Positions 18,235 through 26,711 of a DNA stretch of 64,000 nucleotides are shown one piece after another. Each line of letters starts with the position of its first letter. Position 1 is the first letter of the stretch. The position numbers and the translations under genes were made by a program. The stretch is from Nitrospira sp. (lineage in GTDB: Bacteria; Nitrospirota; Nitrospiria; Nitrospirales; Nitrospiraceae), in contig JAOUHJ010000005.1 in the NCBI GenBank assembly GCA_029865225.1, forward strand, positions 28,130 through 92,129. The letters are read 5' to 3'. Below the pieces are notes generated by a model, which saw only the letters and a program-made list of their open reading frames with translations, was not told the origin of the DNA and ran no database searches.

Positions 18235-19595
18235 GACACCTCACTCACTACAAAACGAAGTTTTCCAGTTCGGCTGCGTTCAAGAGCCGACACATACTCC
18301 ACCTTAATTGCCACTTCTCGCCCCAAACGTTTGCGCGCTTCATCTAGAAGCCGTCGCTCCATCTCGGGTCCATATCCTTCTCCCTTCACGATCTTGAAGA
18401 TGATTGTTTCCCGTTCCGGCTGGTAAATTTGCCCTTCCCGGATCCGAGTGAGATCCTTGAATATATGATCAAGCCTCCCCAATCTTGCTCCATTCGGAAG
18501 AACAACATAGTCTTCCTTTCTTCCGTCAATCGAATCAACAATCCGCCCAGTCATAGAACAGGGCACCGCTTCTTCTGAACACTGAACGAGATCTCCCGTG
18601 TCATATCGAAATAGAGGGAACGCAGGGTTACTCCAATTCGTGCCAATCACGCGAAACGTGCCGTGATCAGAATCTAGGGGAAACAACTCAACAAAGGAGA
18701 AATCTTCGTCAATGTGCAAATGCCCATTGGGACACTCTGAAATGTTTGCGACCGATTCCGCCTGACCGTAATGTTGACGAACTGGACAACCGAAAGCCTT
18801 CACCATCAGATCCCGTTGCTGTGGAAGGAGATTCTCAGCGCCGGTCGTCACAATCTTTGGCGGATTCTTAAGAGGAGTTCCTCGTTCCAATACATAGCTC
18901 GCCAGGAGCGATAACAATGACGGGTACCCGTGCAGCCAGGGAGGGGAATAGGTCTCGAGAGCGGCAAGATATTCTGCGGAAGTATTAGGAGACAGATGGT
19001 ACCCACTGAAGAGAATTTGGCGGCCCGGATAATTCACTCTCCAGTAGGGAGGCTCAAATTGTTGTAACGGCACAACAGAGCGACCACCGAAATACCCACA
19101 CCACATATCTCGTGAAATACCATGCCACTGACGGTATCGCCACCAGACCGCCCATCGCTCCTTCTCTGCGGTGGGCGTTTCGCAGAACACGAGGCCGCTG
19201 CCAGTGGTGCCACTAGTATGACTCGACAGAAGGTTGGCTGGATCGAGAGTCGCATTTCGAATGCTATCAACATGGGTCTGAACTTCGTTCTTTGTTAAAA
19301 CTGGAAGCCTCTTCAATTCAGCCACTATATTCTCGGCTGAATCGTCTATTTCGTACTGCCGAAATCGTTCTTGCCAGAAGGAACATTGGAGACCAGCACG
19401 CACATGAGCACGAATGCGGGTGCTCCTGAGTTGCTCCTGCTCTACCTGACAACTTGTGTCACGCCCATTCAATATTCTATGAATTTCGCTGAACTCGTGG
19501 TCGTATCTTCGACTTGAAAGCCTCCAGCCTTCGATGGAGCACGCCACATTTTGGAGCGTAACGGGAAGGGATTTATATACATCCTCGACTGTCAT
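18231..19595 (-). CDS. PaaK/CapK-like adenylate-forming enzyme
   Basis: A protein of about 454 aa related to phenylacetate-CoA ligase and CapK. Visible motifs are SSHTSGTTGSGLVF (the Ser/Thr/Gly-rich AMP-binding loop), HGYPSLLSLLASY, TTGAENLLPQQR, RQHYGQAESVANISECP and FRYDTGDLV. Enzymes of this type in capsule clusters are believed to activate an acyl or amino-acid group for attachment to a sugar. I start it at the ATG at 19595, 9 nt after the methyltransferase stop; a longer frame from 19625 would overlap that gene. The true acyl substrate cannot be read. Confidence 0.82.
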   Translation of the reverse strand: MTVEDVYKSLPVTLQNVACSIEGWRLSSRRYDHEFSEIHRILNGRDTSCQVEQEQLRSTRIRAHVRAGLQCSFWQERFRQYEIDDSAENIVAELKRLPVLTKNEVQTHVDSIRNATLDPANLLSSHTSGTTGSGLVFCETPTAEKERWAVWWRYRQWHGISRDMWCGYFGGRSVVPLQQFEPPYWRVNYPGRQILFSGYHLSPNTSAEYLAALETYSPPWLHGYPSLLSLLASYVLERGTPLKNPPKIVTTGAENLLPQQRDLMVKAFGCPVRQHYGQAESVANISECPNGHLHIDEDFSFVELFPLDSDHGTFRVIGTNWSNPAFPLFRYDTGDLVQCSEEAVPCSMTGRIVDSIDGRKEDYVVLPNGARLGRLDHIFKDLTRIREGQIYQPERETIIFKIVKGEGYGPEMERRLLDEARKRLGREVAIKVEYVSALERSRTGKLRFVVSEVS

Positions 19596-19603
19596 AAGAA
19601 GAT

Positions 19604-20434
19604 CTACTTCCCAACAATGGCACACAGCCAGATGCTATCATCGCTCACGGGATTCACAAAGGAGAAGTCCGTATGGGAGTACTTTAGCCCACCCTCTAGC
19701 CAGCGATGAAGCGGCTCAAGACGCAGCGATTTCCATGCAAGTCGTACGGGGTTACACCAATACCATTCTCCGAGAAATCGATAATCTGTAATATTTCTCT
19801 CCACTATCCCTTGCTGCATCCTGAATAGGCGATCATCGATAAATCGCTGCCCCCAGAGCTCGACTCTAGAAAACCGTCTCTCAAGCATCGAGCGGAACTC
19901 ACACTCTGTGTACTCCTTGAGATGAGTATGATTCACGGGCGATGGCTCATAGTTACATGAGAATACTGGCCGATTCGGAGTGGAGATAAATGCAACTCCG
20001 GATGGACACAGATGCCTCTCAATTGTTTCCAGTAACGCCTCAGGCTTATCGACATGCTCAATAACTTCGCAGCAGATGACTCTATCCCATCTTCCCACTC
20101 CACAATCCAAACGCTCGCTGCAAACATCCCCTCTCAAGAACGAGTCTGTAGAATACATGCGTTTCGCATAGGCTACTGCACTTCCTGAAATATCCACTCC
20201 TAAGACTTTGGCTGATCTAAGCTTATGTTTTGCATACGCGTAATTAAAGCCCGTTCCACACCCAAGATCTAAGAGAGACTGGGCTGAGATTCCCACTTTC
20301 TCTTCAAAGAATCGGATGCGAGAGATCTGCTCCTGGACCATCATTGCAGGATCATCGTCCAAGTCATGGCCTGACCTCGAGGGGAGTGCACGCCCAGCTC
20401 CGATCCGATTATCGTAACCTTTACGAGTTTGCAC
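19604..20434 (-). CDS. class I SAM-dependent methyltransferase
   Basis: A 276-aa cytoplasmic methyltransferase. Motif I is LLDLGCGTGFNYAYA near residue 57, followed by KVLGVDISGSAVAYAKR (motif II acidic residue) and VICCEVIEHVDKPEALLETI, as in UbiG/COQ5-like enzymes. In this cluster it would methylate a sugar or an acyl substituent, or cap the glycan. The target is not known. It is followed closely by the PaaK-like gene and preceded, after a 74-nt gap, by the acyltransferase gene. Confidence 0.82.
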   Translation of the reverse strand: MQTRKGYDNRIGAGRALPSRSGHDLDDDPAMMVQEQISRIRFFEEKVGISAQSLLDLGCGTGFNYAYAKHKLRSAKVLGVDISGSAVAYAKRMYSTDSFLRGDVCSERLDCGVGRWDRVICCEVIEHVDKPEALLETIERHLCPSGVAFISTPNRPVFSCNYEPSPVNHTHLKEYTECEFRSMLERRFSRVELWGQRFIDDRLFRMQQGIVERNITDYRFLGEWYWCNPVRLAWKSLRLEPLHRWLEGGLKYSHTDFSFVNPVSDDSIWLCAIVGK

Positions 20435-20508
20435 CAGCTCGTCCTCCCTGAGCGATTCGAACGACCATAACCTTGGACAGCCATGGCGTGATTATCCATA
20501 CACTTGAG

Positions 20509-21045
20509 CTAGGTTCGCTCCCTTATAACCTTAGCGGGATTGCCACCAACAATAGTGAATGGCTCGATGTTTTTAGTAACGACACTCCCCGCGGCTACCA
20601 CTGCACCGTCGCCGATCATACGTCCGGGTAGAATCGTCACATTGGCGCCTACCCACACGTCCTGACCAATTACTACAGGTTGCCGAACGAAGCCCGATGC
20701 AAAAATCTGTCCTCTATTTGGCGGGACCGCATGATTGCTTGAGATTATAGTGGTCCTGAAACCGATAAGTGACCGATCGCCAATTTTTACAATCCCAGCA
20801 GAACCAATGATGACCCCACCAGCCAATGTCACATCGTTTCCAATATCTAGGTTCCGTCCAGGTGCGATCCAAACGCCAGGGTAAAAGACAACTCGTTTTC
20901 CGACTCTTGCCCCACACAACTTCAGAAAACTTGCTTTCAATGCGTTGAGGGTTCGGTAGCGCGGAAGGGAAAACAATACGGTCATGACTGTTTCATACGA
21001 AATAACGAGGAAGCTTTTCACTAGGCCCGGCGCTAGTTGCCCCAT
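20509..21045 (-). CDS. left-handed beta-helix (hexapeptide) O-acetyltransferase
   Basis: A 178-aa protein with hexapeptide repeats forming a left-handed beta-helix: IGNDVTLAGGVIIGSAGIVK, then IGQDVWVGANVTILPGRMIG and GAVVAAGSVVTKNI. The likely catalytic histidine is in SSNHAVPPNRG. The C-terminus GGNPAKVIRERT is typical of the WcaF/WbbJ/CatB group. It would transfer an acetyl group to a sugar of the repeat unit. It lies 10 nt downstream of a glycosyltransferase gene, so the genes are probably co-transcribed. Confidence 0.87.
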   Translation of the reverse strand: MGQLAPGLVKSFLVISYETVMTVLFSLPRYRTLNALKASFLKLCGARVGKRVVFYPGVWIAPGRNLDIGNDVTLAGGVIIGSAGIVKIGDRSLIGFRTTIISSNHAVPPNRGQIFASGFVRQPVVIGQDVWVGANVTILPGRMIGDGAVVAAGSVVTKNIEPFTIVGGNPAKVIRERT

Positions 21046-21055
21046 GTCGGTATAT

Positions 21056-22249
21056 TCATCGAGCGCTCACACGTGACTCGCACGTTGTTAGGGGTTCCTG
21101 GATGGCCAGATGAATGTCATTCTCCAGTTCATCTTTCTCTCCTAAGAGCTCCCTCATGATTCTGGACAATCGTTGCTGCGGTGAAGGCAAAAGCGAAAGA
21201 CGTTCCTCCCCCGCTTTCACAAGCCTGTTCTGCAGATCGAGGTCTTCCGACACAAGGATAAGCTGCTCAGCCACATCGTTCGGTTGATGAGGATCAACAT
21301 AGAGAGCGCTGCCGGCACAGATATTTCGTGTGAAGTCTCGATCACTCACGACAAGTGGTAGCCTGACCGACCAAGCCTCCATGTAGTTGCTACTAAAACT
21401 TTCGAGATCGCTAAGTAGAACAACGATATCGGCTTGGTTGTACGCCTCCATAATCCGTTGAGGGGGGATTGACCCTAAAAATGTGAAATGTGCGTCAATG
21501 AGTCCTTCAGACGTGATGGGCGTTTTCAGCGACTTTATGTAAGACTCACGGGTACAGGTCAACACAAACATGAATTCAGTAATTCCTCGTTCCAAAATGC
21601 ATTCGGCTATTGCAGGCAATCGCCAGAGATTCTTGTGAGAGCTGGTGTCACTGATAAAAAGAAATCGTCGACTCGGCACTCGACGCTGTCCTACCAGCGG
21701 TTTTACATACTGTGACGGAGTGGGAGGAACAACGACAATTTTCTCCAAAGGATATCGTATGGATTGGGCTAATCTTGAGCGCATGACTGTAGTCTCTGCG
21801 ATAATCCTGGACGCTTTTTTGAGGCGGCTTCGTCGTAATAGGTTTAATAGTCTTATATAGACTTGATCCTTCATGCTTGCATAGTTCCAATAATCACTTT
21901 CTGGGTAACAAATGACTGGATAGGCCACAGTTACGACGCTTCGGACAGTTGAGGGATGAGGGAGCCCGGAGCCGAAAAACGTAAATATATGATGAATCTT
22001 GTGCAAACGAATCTGCCGCTGAAGATACCCATACTCGAACAGAAATCGTTTCATGAATGGATTCGGTGAAACGAATACATCAGAATATTTTCCTCGCAAG
22101 GTCAACTTAGAAAGTTCGCCTATCTCTGGTATGACCAGGAAGATATTGACATGGCTTGCTTTCTGGCGATCAAGAAGTGAGAGAAAGTTGACAGCTAGTT
22201 GGACGCCGCCCCCTGTTTTTATGGCACCAAGATCAAACAACACATTCAT
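21056..22249 (-). CDS. GT4-family glycosyltransferase
   Basis: A 397-aa glycosyltransferase. The start MNVLFDLGAIKTGGGVQLAV has the glycine-rich N-terminal loop of GT4 enzymes. The C-terminal half holds the EX7E motif as ESFSSNYME, in SDLESFSSNYMEAWSVRLP, and ends the domain with ALYVDPHQPNDVA. It would add one sugar to the growing lipid-linked unit. It overlaps the preceding glycosyltransferase gene by 4 nt. Sugar specificity is unknown. Confidence 0.83.
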   Translation of the reverse strand: MNVLFDLGAIKTGGGVQLAVNFLSLLDRQKASHVNIFLVIPEIGELSKLTLRGKYSDVFVSPNPFMKRFLFEYGYLQRQIRLHKIHHIFTFFGSGLPHPSTVRSVVTVAYPVICYPESDYWNYASMKDQVYIRLLNLLRRSRLKKASRIIAETTVMRSRLAQSIRYPLEKIVVVPPTPSQYVKPLVGQRRVPSRRFLFISDTSSHKNLWRLPAIAECILERGITEFMFVLTCTRESYIKSLKTPITSEGLIDAHFTFLGSIPPQRIMEAYNQADIVVLLSDLESFSSNYMEAWSVRLPLVVSDRDFTRNICAGSALYVDPHQPNDVAEQLILVSEDLDLQNRLVKAGEERLSLLPSPQQRLSRIMRELLGEKDELENDIHLAIQEPLTTCESRVSAR

Positions 22250-23478
22250 GATTTCACATTACCTCCCTGATTTTCCACGCGGCTCACCATGGCTTCTGTT
22301 TCCGACGGAGATCGAACCAAGATAGAACGATAGGCTGCTCTGTGCGCTTCCGCGAATCGTTCCAGTGAATACTGGGCAGCTACTTCCCGACCCCGTTGGG
22401 CAAGAGAACACCTCAGGCTAGGAGAGCTCAACAACTCGAGCAAGCGTGCTGCCAATGCATCAGCAGAAGAAGGAGGAAAAGTAAGGGCGCAACCCGTTCC
22501 ATCAATAACATCGAGATTCGCTGGAATATCAGAGACTACACAAGGTAAGCCTATGGACAACGCTTCAAGAAAAACGTTGGACATCCCTTCATACCAAGAC
22601 GGTAACACCAGAGCATCTGATTGTTGCATGACTTCATGAATATTTGGCTGATACCCTACATGCGAGACAACGGATGTAAGCCCAAGCTGATCAATCATGG
22701 CCTTCAACTGAGCTTCGTCCTCGCCTTCGCCGCAGATGACCACTTTGAGCTTGTACGTTCGAAGTACGATCGGCAACGCTTTAAGGAGGCATTGCCAATT
22801 CTTTTGGTGGGTGATGCGCCCGGCGAAAAGAATCCTCCGTTCGAGGATTGCTGTTTCTCCTGAAGACATCTTGCAGTATCTTGGCTCAACACTAACCGCA
22901 TTCCTTATCTCAATGCCCCGCTTAATCTTATAGATCGTCCGATATTGCATGCTTGATCGTCCGATCGGATTGTTGCTTATGATGGAAGAGGCGCATGGCC
23001 ACGCCAGGAGGAACTCAACCAGAGTCAGCGGACGCTTGAAGAACATAGAATTTCGATAGGACCATACACATGGGATGCAATAAAGGGTCGCAAGAAGCAT
23101 CGTGGGAATAGTCATAGGTGCAGGTAGCCATGCGTGTAGAATATCGGGCTTAAAGTCTTTGATAGCCTTCGCCAGCGATGAAAAAATGTGCATGTCATAT
23201 TTATTGACTTGTAAACTTTTATAAATTTGAACTGAGGAGTCCAAGCGATCGCTTCCGGTGTTATTTACGCAAAAAATGCCCGCGCGCATTCCAAATTTGT
23301 GCGAAATACCGGCAAGCAACAGCAATTGACGCTCTGCACCTCCTGAAGTAAGAGAGTGTATGCAGTGCAAAATCCGAATCGGTCTAACCTTTCCGTTTTC
23401 CATAATCGACGTGCCCCGCAGGCAGTCATAGGTACCTTCCATGGCCATATCACATTGCATCGAAGATGCTACGCGCAT
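22246..23478 (-). CDS. GT4-family glycosyltransferase
   Basis: A GT-B glycosyltransferase of up to 410 aa. The family N-terminus appears only at residue 35 or so (ILHCIHSLTSGGAERQLLLL), so translation may begin at an internal Met (for example at 23403) rather than at 23478; no start has a convincing ribosome site. The C-terminal domain shows LFAGRITHQKNWQCLLKAL, VVICGEGEDEAQLK and the EX7E motif in YEGMSNVFLEALSIGLPCV. Expected to act at the inner membrane in EPS repeat-unit assembly. The coding sequence looks more AT-rich than the secretion genes later in the window. Confidence 0.82.
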   Translation of the reverse strand: MRVASSMQCDMAMEGTYDCLRGTSIMENGKVRPIRILHCIHSLTSGGAERQLLLLAGISHKFGMRAGIFCVNNTGSDRLDSSVQIYKSLQVNKYDMHIFSSLAKAIKDFKPDILHAWLPAPMTIPTMLLATLYCIPCVWSYRNSMFFKRPLTLVEFLLAWPCASSIISNNPIGRSSMQYRTIYKIKRGIEIRNAVSVEPRYCKMSSGETAILERRILFAGRITHQKNWQCLLKALPIVLRTYKLKVVICGEGEDEAQLKAMIDQLGLTSVVSHVGYQPNIHEVMQQSDALVLPSWYEGMSNVFLEALSIGLPCVVSDIPANLDVIDGTGCALTFPPSSADALAARLLELLSSPSLRCSLAQRGREVAAQYSLERFAEAHRAAYRSILVRSPSETEAMVSRVENQGGNVKS

Positions 23479-23625
23479 TCTGTACTACTCACAAACACGC
23501 ATGATTGATAGAACAACGCATTACCCTAATAAATCATGGAGGCTGGCACCCTACGTCCCTAGAGTCAGCAGCTAGTTTCTATGGGTACCCTAGCCTTAAA
23601 AAGAAGGGCATAACGCTCGATAACA

Positions 23626-24870
23626 TTAGGGCAATAAGTTTCCCGACAAAGACTTTTCTCTTTCCAATACTAAGTATGCAATGAGCCCAGTCTGCACAAC
23701 CAACTTAGTGCAATAAGCGACCAGGATTGCCTGGGCAGCGGTTACTAGAGTGAACGATCCGTGCGCAGCCAATAAGAAGAGAAGTGTAATAATCGGAATC
23801 GGCAAGTTTGCGAGCATTTGAGACTTGAATTTCCGCGTAGCGGTAATAGCTGTACCCATCATAACCGAGCAGTATAGTGCGACAGAAGCAATCATAGTCC
23901 AAATTAGTAAATAGGAATACTCCGCGTACTCTTTCGTGTAGGCCAACGTGAGTATCGATTCACCGCAATAGATTGCTATTAGCACCCCACAAACTCCCAG
24001 CAGAAGCGCTACTCCTAGGCCCTGCACCAGCATAAGTTTAAATCTTTGAATGTCGTTGTCAAAACATTTTGAAAAGCTTTGATGAAGTGGTAAGGCAAGA
24101 GCATTGACAAAAATACTTCCCAAAAAAATAAAGTACGTGGTTGCGGCAAAATATCCAAGTGCTCTTTGGTCCAACCAGCTAGAGACAAAGTATCTAGGAA
24201 TGTTATTAATGGACATATTGATCAGGAGAAGAACTCCTAGCGGTAAACACAGCCAGATAATAGTTTTCACTGAAGAATATTCCGTTGATATTTGCTGCTG
24301 ACCAAGTTGAGTGTTGGTTATTTGGCGATCGTAACAGTAATAGACGGCTATCCAAGAGGTTGCTAGACAGGCAAGACCGACCGGCAAACTTCCCGAGACT
24401 AGCAATCCAAAAGCCAAGCTCAGAACTCCTCCGATTCCTCGTAGTCCGAGGGAGATGGCGACTGGTTTCATATTGTTAAGCTTCAGCAATAGTGCACTTC
24501 GAATATCACAAAATGACTCTGTCAATTTCGCCACAGTCAAAACTATCATCGTAGCCCAGATCTCATAGTTTCTCTCCAGAAAGAATGTAATGATAATTAT
24601 GACTACCGTGCAGATGATTGAGGTTACAATGCGAGTAGCAAAATATGCCTCGTACTCGAATTGGCCTCTGACATCTGTCGCAACAGCCGCACGAATGTTC
24701 AAGCTGAACAACCCAAACAATGGACTTATTATCGCATTGGCTAAGGCATAATCGCCGACCGCTTCGACACTGCCTAGCTTGGCGATGACGCTGATGTTCA
24801 ACCACATGCCGAGTGAAAACAGCGCGTTTCCAATGACTGAATATAAAACATTATACTTAAACGCTAACAT
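23626..24870 (-). CDS. Wzx-like polysaccharide flippase (MOP superfamily)
   Basis: A 414-aa polytopic membrane protein with about twelve hydrophobic segments across its whole length (for example VTSIICTVVIIIITFFLERN and GLGVALLLGVCGVLIAIYCG). The N-terminal part YNVLYSVIGNALFSLGMWLN resembles oligosaccharide flippases. It would flip the lipid-linked repeat unit to the periplasm for polymerisation. Its base composition looks distinctly AT-rich, as is common for flippase genes gained by transfer. It sits between a glycosyltransferase gene and the polymerase-like gene, each separated by about 150-230 nt. Confidence 0.8.
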   Translation of the reverse strand: MLAFKYNVLYSVIGNALFSLGMWLNISVIAKLGSVEAVGDYALANAIISPLFGLFSLNIRAAVATDVRGQFEYEAYFATRIVTSIICTVVIIIITFFLERNYEIWATMIVLTVAKLTESFCDIRSALLLKLNNMKPVAISLGLRGIGGVLSLAFGLLVSGSLPVGLACLATSWIAVYYCYDRQITNTQLGQQQISTEYSSVKTIIWLCLPLGVLLLINMSINNIPRYFVSSWLDQRALGYFAATTYFIFLGSIFVNALALPLHQSFSKCFDNDIQRFKLMLVQGLGVALLLGVCGVLIAIYCGESILTLAYTKEYAEYSYLLIWTMIASVALYCSVMMGTAITATRKFKSQMLANLPIPIITLLFLLAAHGSFTLVTAAQAILVAYCTKLVVQTGLIAYLVLEREKSLSGNLLP

Positions 24871-25104
24871 TGCCTACGCCAGGACGGACAATGAACCTTT
24901 GCAGCATCGCATTTCGCTCTTCTTGGCAGGACTAGCAAGAAGTGAGAGTTTCTTACCCGCTATTCGTCTTACCTTGCCCATTACGTTTCATTTCCTGAGC
25001 TCGGCATCCTCGGAAGAGGTCCTACCTGCTAGTATTTTCTGTGCCAGACTTATATCGCTTTACTTAGCTGCGGCTAAATGGTTTTCATGTAGTTGTTTTG
25101 CAGC

Positions 25105-26517
25105 TCAATCACAAACTTTCGCCCCCTTGTTTTGGCCTTTCAGCTGTTTAATGCAAATACCTAGTGCACCTATCCAAATCCAGCCACGCATTTCACCGAT
25201 AAATATACTGGCATTATGAAACGATGCGTGAATGAGCAATCCTGCATTAGTAGCCAGCAATACCATCACCAATACGGATAAGTTGTGCTGGTCTCTTGAC
25301 CATGTTCGACGTAACACTCCGATAGCTTGACCAATCAACACCCAATAAAAGATCCCCAGCGCAGCAATCCCAGGCACCCCATAGTACAACCCGACAGTAA
25401 GAAACAGATTGTGCGGTTCATACCCTTCGGACATCATAAATGCCTGCTTGAGTTCCTTAGTGGTATTTCTCATGGCTGAATTAGACGGTGTGCGCTGGTG
25501 TCGGTCTAGTTCTAGAACTGTTGCTGGTATCCCAAGCGGATATTGCAATATCACCGGACCAAATAAAGAGAATGTGGTTCCCATTCGCACATCTTGATCC
25601 GTTCGTTCGGACTTTTCTTGAATTTTGTCGAGAAAGGTCGCTTTATCAAACATCATTAAGCCACATAACACGAGGACAAAACCGGCTACGTATGAGACGG
25701 GGAAAAACCTTCGTTCTATATATCGCATGCCTATCGCAAGAAGCATGAGGCTGGACATCAACGCCAACACCCCGGATCTGCTCAGAGCTACGACATTGCC
25801 TGCAAGGATAATTGCTCCACAACTCATGGCCATTCGCGGTGGAATTAACGCGAGGCGATCGCAATTCTTTAGATCATGAAATGCGACACCAATGAGCATT
25901 ATGCCAATCCCAACTACGCTATATGAGTATGCAACAGGAAACGACTCCAGACCGCTGGGCCTTCGTAACGATTGGCCATCATAAAGTGTGCCTTGCCATG
26001 ACCAATCTGCCATCCCGGCAGACTGACAGATTGCGACGATACTGCTCGCCGTACCCGCTATGGTTAGGGACAGCATAAGCACACGTCGTCCACGCAATGA
26101 CATGACCGCTTGTGCAGTAATCAAGGATAATGCAATACCAGTGCTGAGTTGCTGGAATCGGAGCCAGGATCTCTCTTCTTCTATGTTTTGCCAGACCAGC
26201 ACGCCTAGGAAAAGTCCGATTACGAACCATTGAATCGTAGAGTACGGGTTCCAAAGATTCGAGACGGTGAAAAGTCTTAATACGCCTAGCCACCCCAACA
26301 ACAGCCAGACCATGAGAACTTGCACCGGCACTTGATAAACAGTTAACGACCATGGTTGCACTGTAAAAAGCCCAACCGCCAATCCCAAACCGAGCAACCA
26401 GACAATCGGCATATCTTCTCGCGCTTGGTCTAGTTGGAAGCGGTTGTGGCCACTGTTCAACTGATGCTCTCGTTCCATTGCACAGTGCCAAAAACAAATA
26501 GAAGCCATGGGCTTCAA
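25105..26517 (-). CDS. Wzy/O-antigen ligase-like membrane protein
   Basis: A protein of up to 470 aa with about ten to twelve membrane segments and a large periplasmic loop, the layout of O-antigen polymerases and WaaL-type ligases. The loop contains EPHNLFLTVGLYYGVPG, which matches the conserved histidine region of the Wzy_C domain. It would polymerise repeat units on the periplasmic face. The start is uncertain: Met14 (26478) or Met36 could serve instead of the first, and no clear Shine-Dalgarno sequence decides. It follows the DUF4091 gene after a 194-nt gap. Confidence 0.8.
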   Translation of the reverse strand: MKPMASICFWHCAMEREHQLNSGHNRFQLDQAREDMPIVWLLGLGLAVGLFTVQPWSLTVYQVPVQVLMVWLLLGWLGVLRLFTVSNLWNPYSTIQWFVIGLFLGVLVWQNIEEERSWLRFQQLSTGIALSLITAQAVMSLRGRRVLMLSLTIAGTASSIVAICQSAGMADWSWQGTLYDGQSLRRPSGLESFPVAYSYSVVGIGIMLIGVAFHDLKNCDRLALIPPRMAMSCGAIILAGNVVALSRSGVLALMSSLMLLAIGMRYIERRFFPVSYVAGFVLVLCGLMMFDKATFLDKIQEKSERTDQDVRMGTTFSLFGPVILQYPLGIPATVLELDRHQRTPSNSAMRNTTKELKQAFMMSEGYEPHNLFLTVGLYYGVPGIAALGIFYWVLIGQAIGVLRRTWSRDQHNLSVLVMVLLATNAGLLIHASFHNASIFIGEMRGWIWIGALGICIKQLKGQNKGAKVCD

Positions 26518-26711
26518 GCACTCACTGGGTTCATGGTACTAACAATCTTTCACTTGGCTACTGCTAGCCTTCCTTCTGGCCTTGATGATGTTCATTATCT
26601 GTCCACATGGTCCTCGCAACGCTTCTGATGAGACCAAACTTTGGTTCACTGGCCAACGCGGTGCAGGTTTTCACCGTAATGCCTGCGTGACGTTTCAGAG
26701 GGGAGTGTCAT

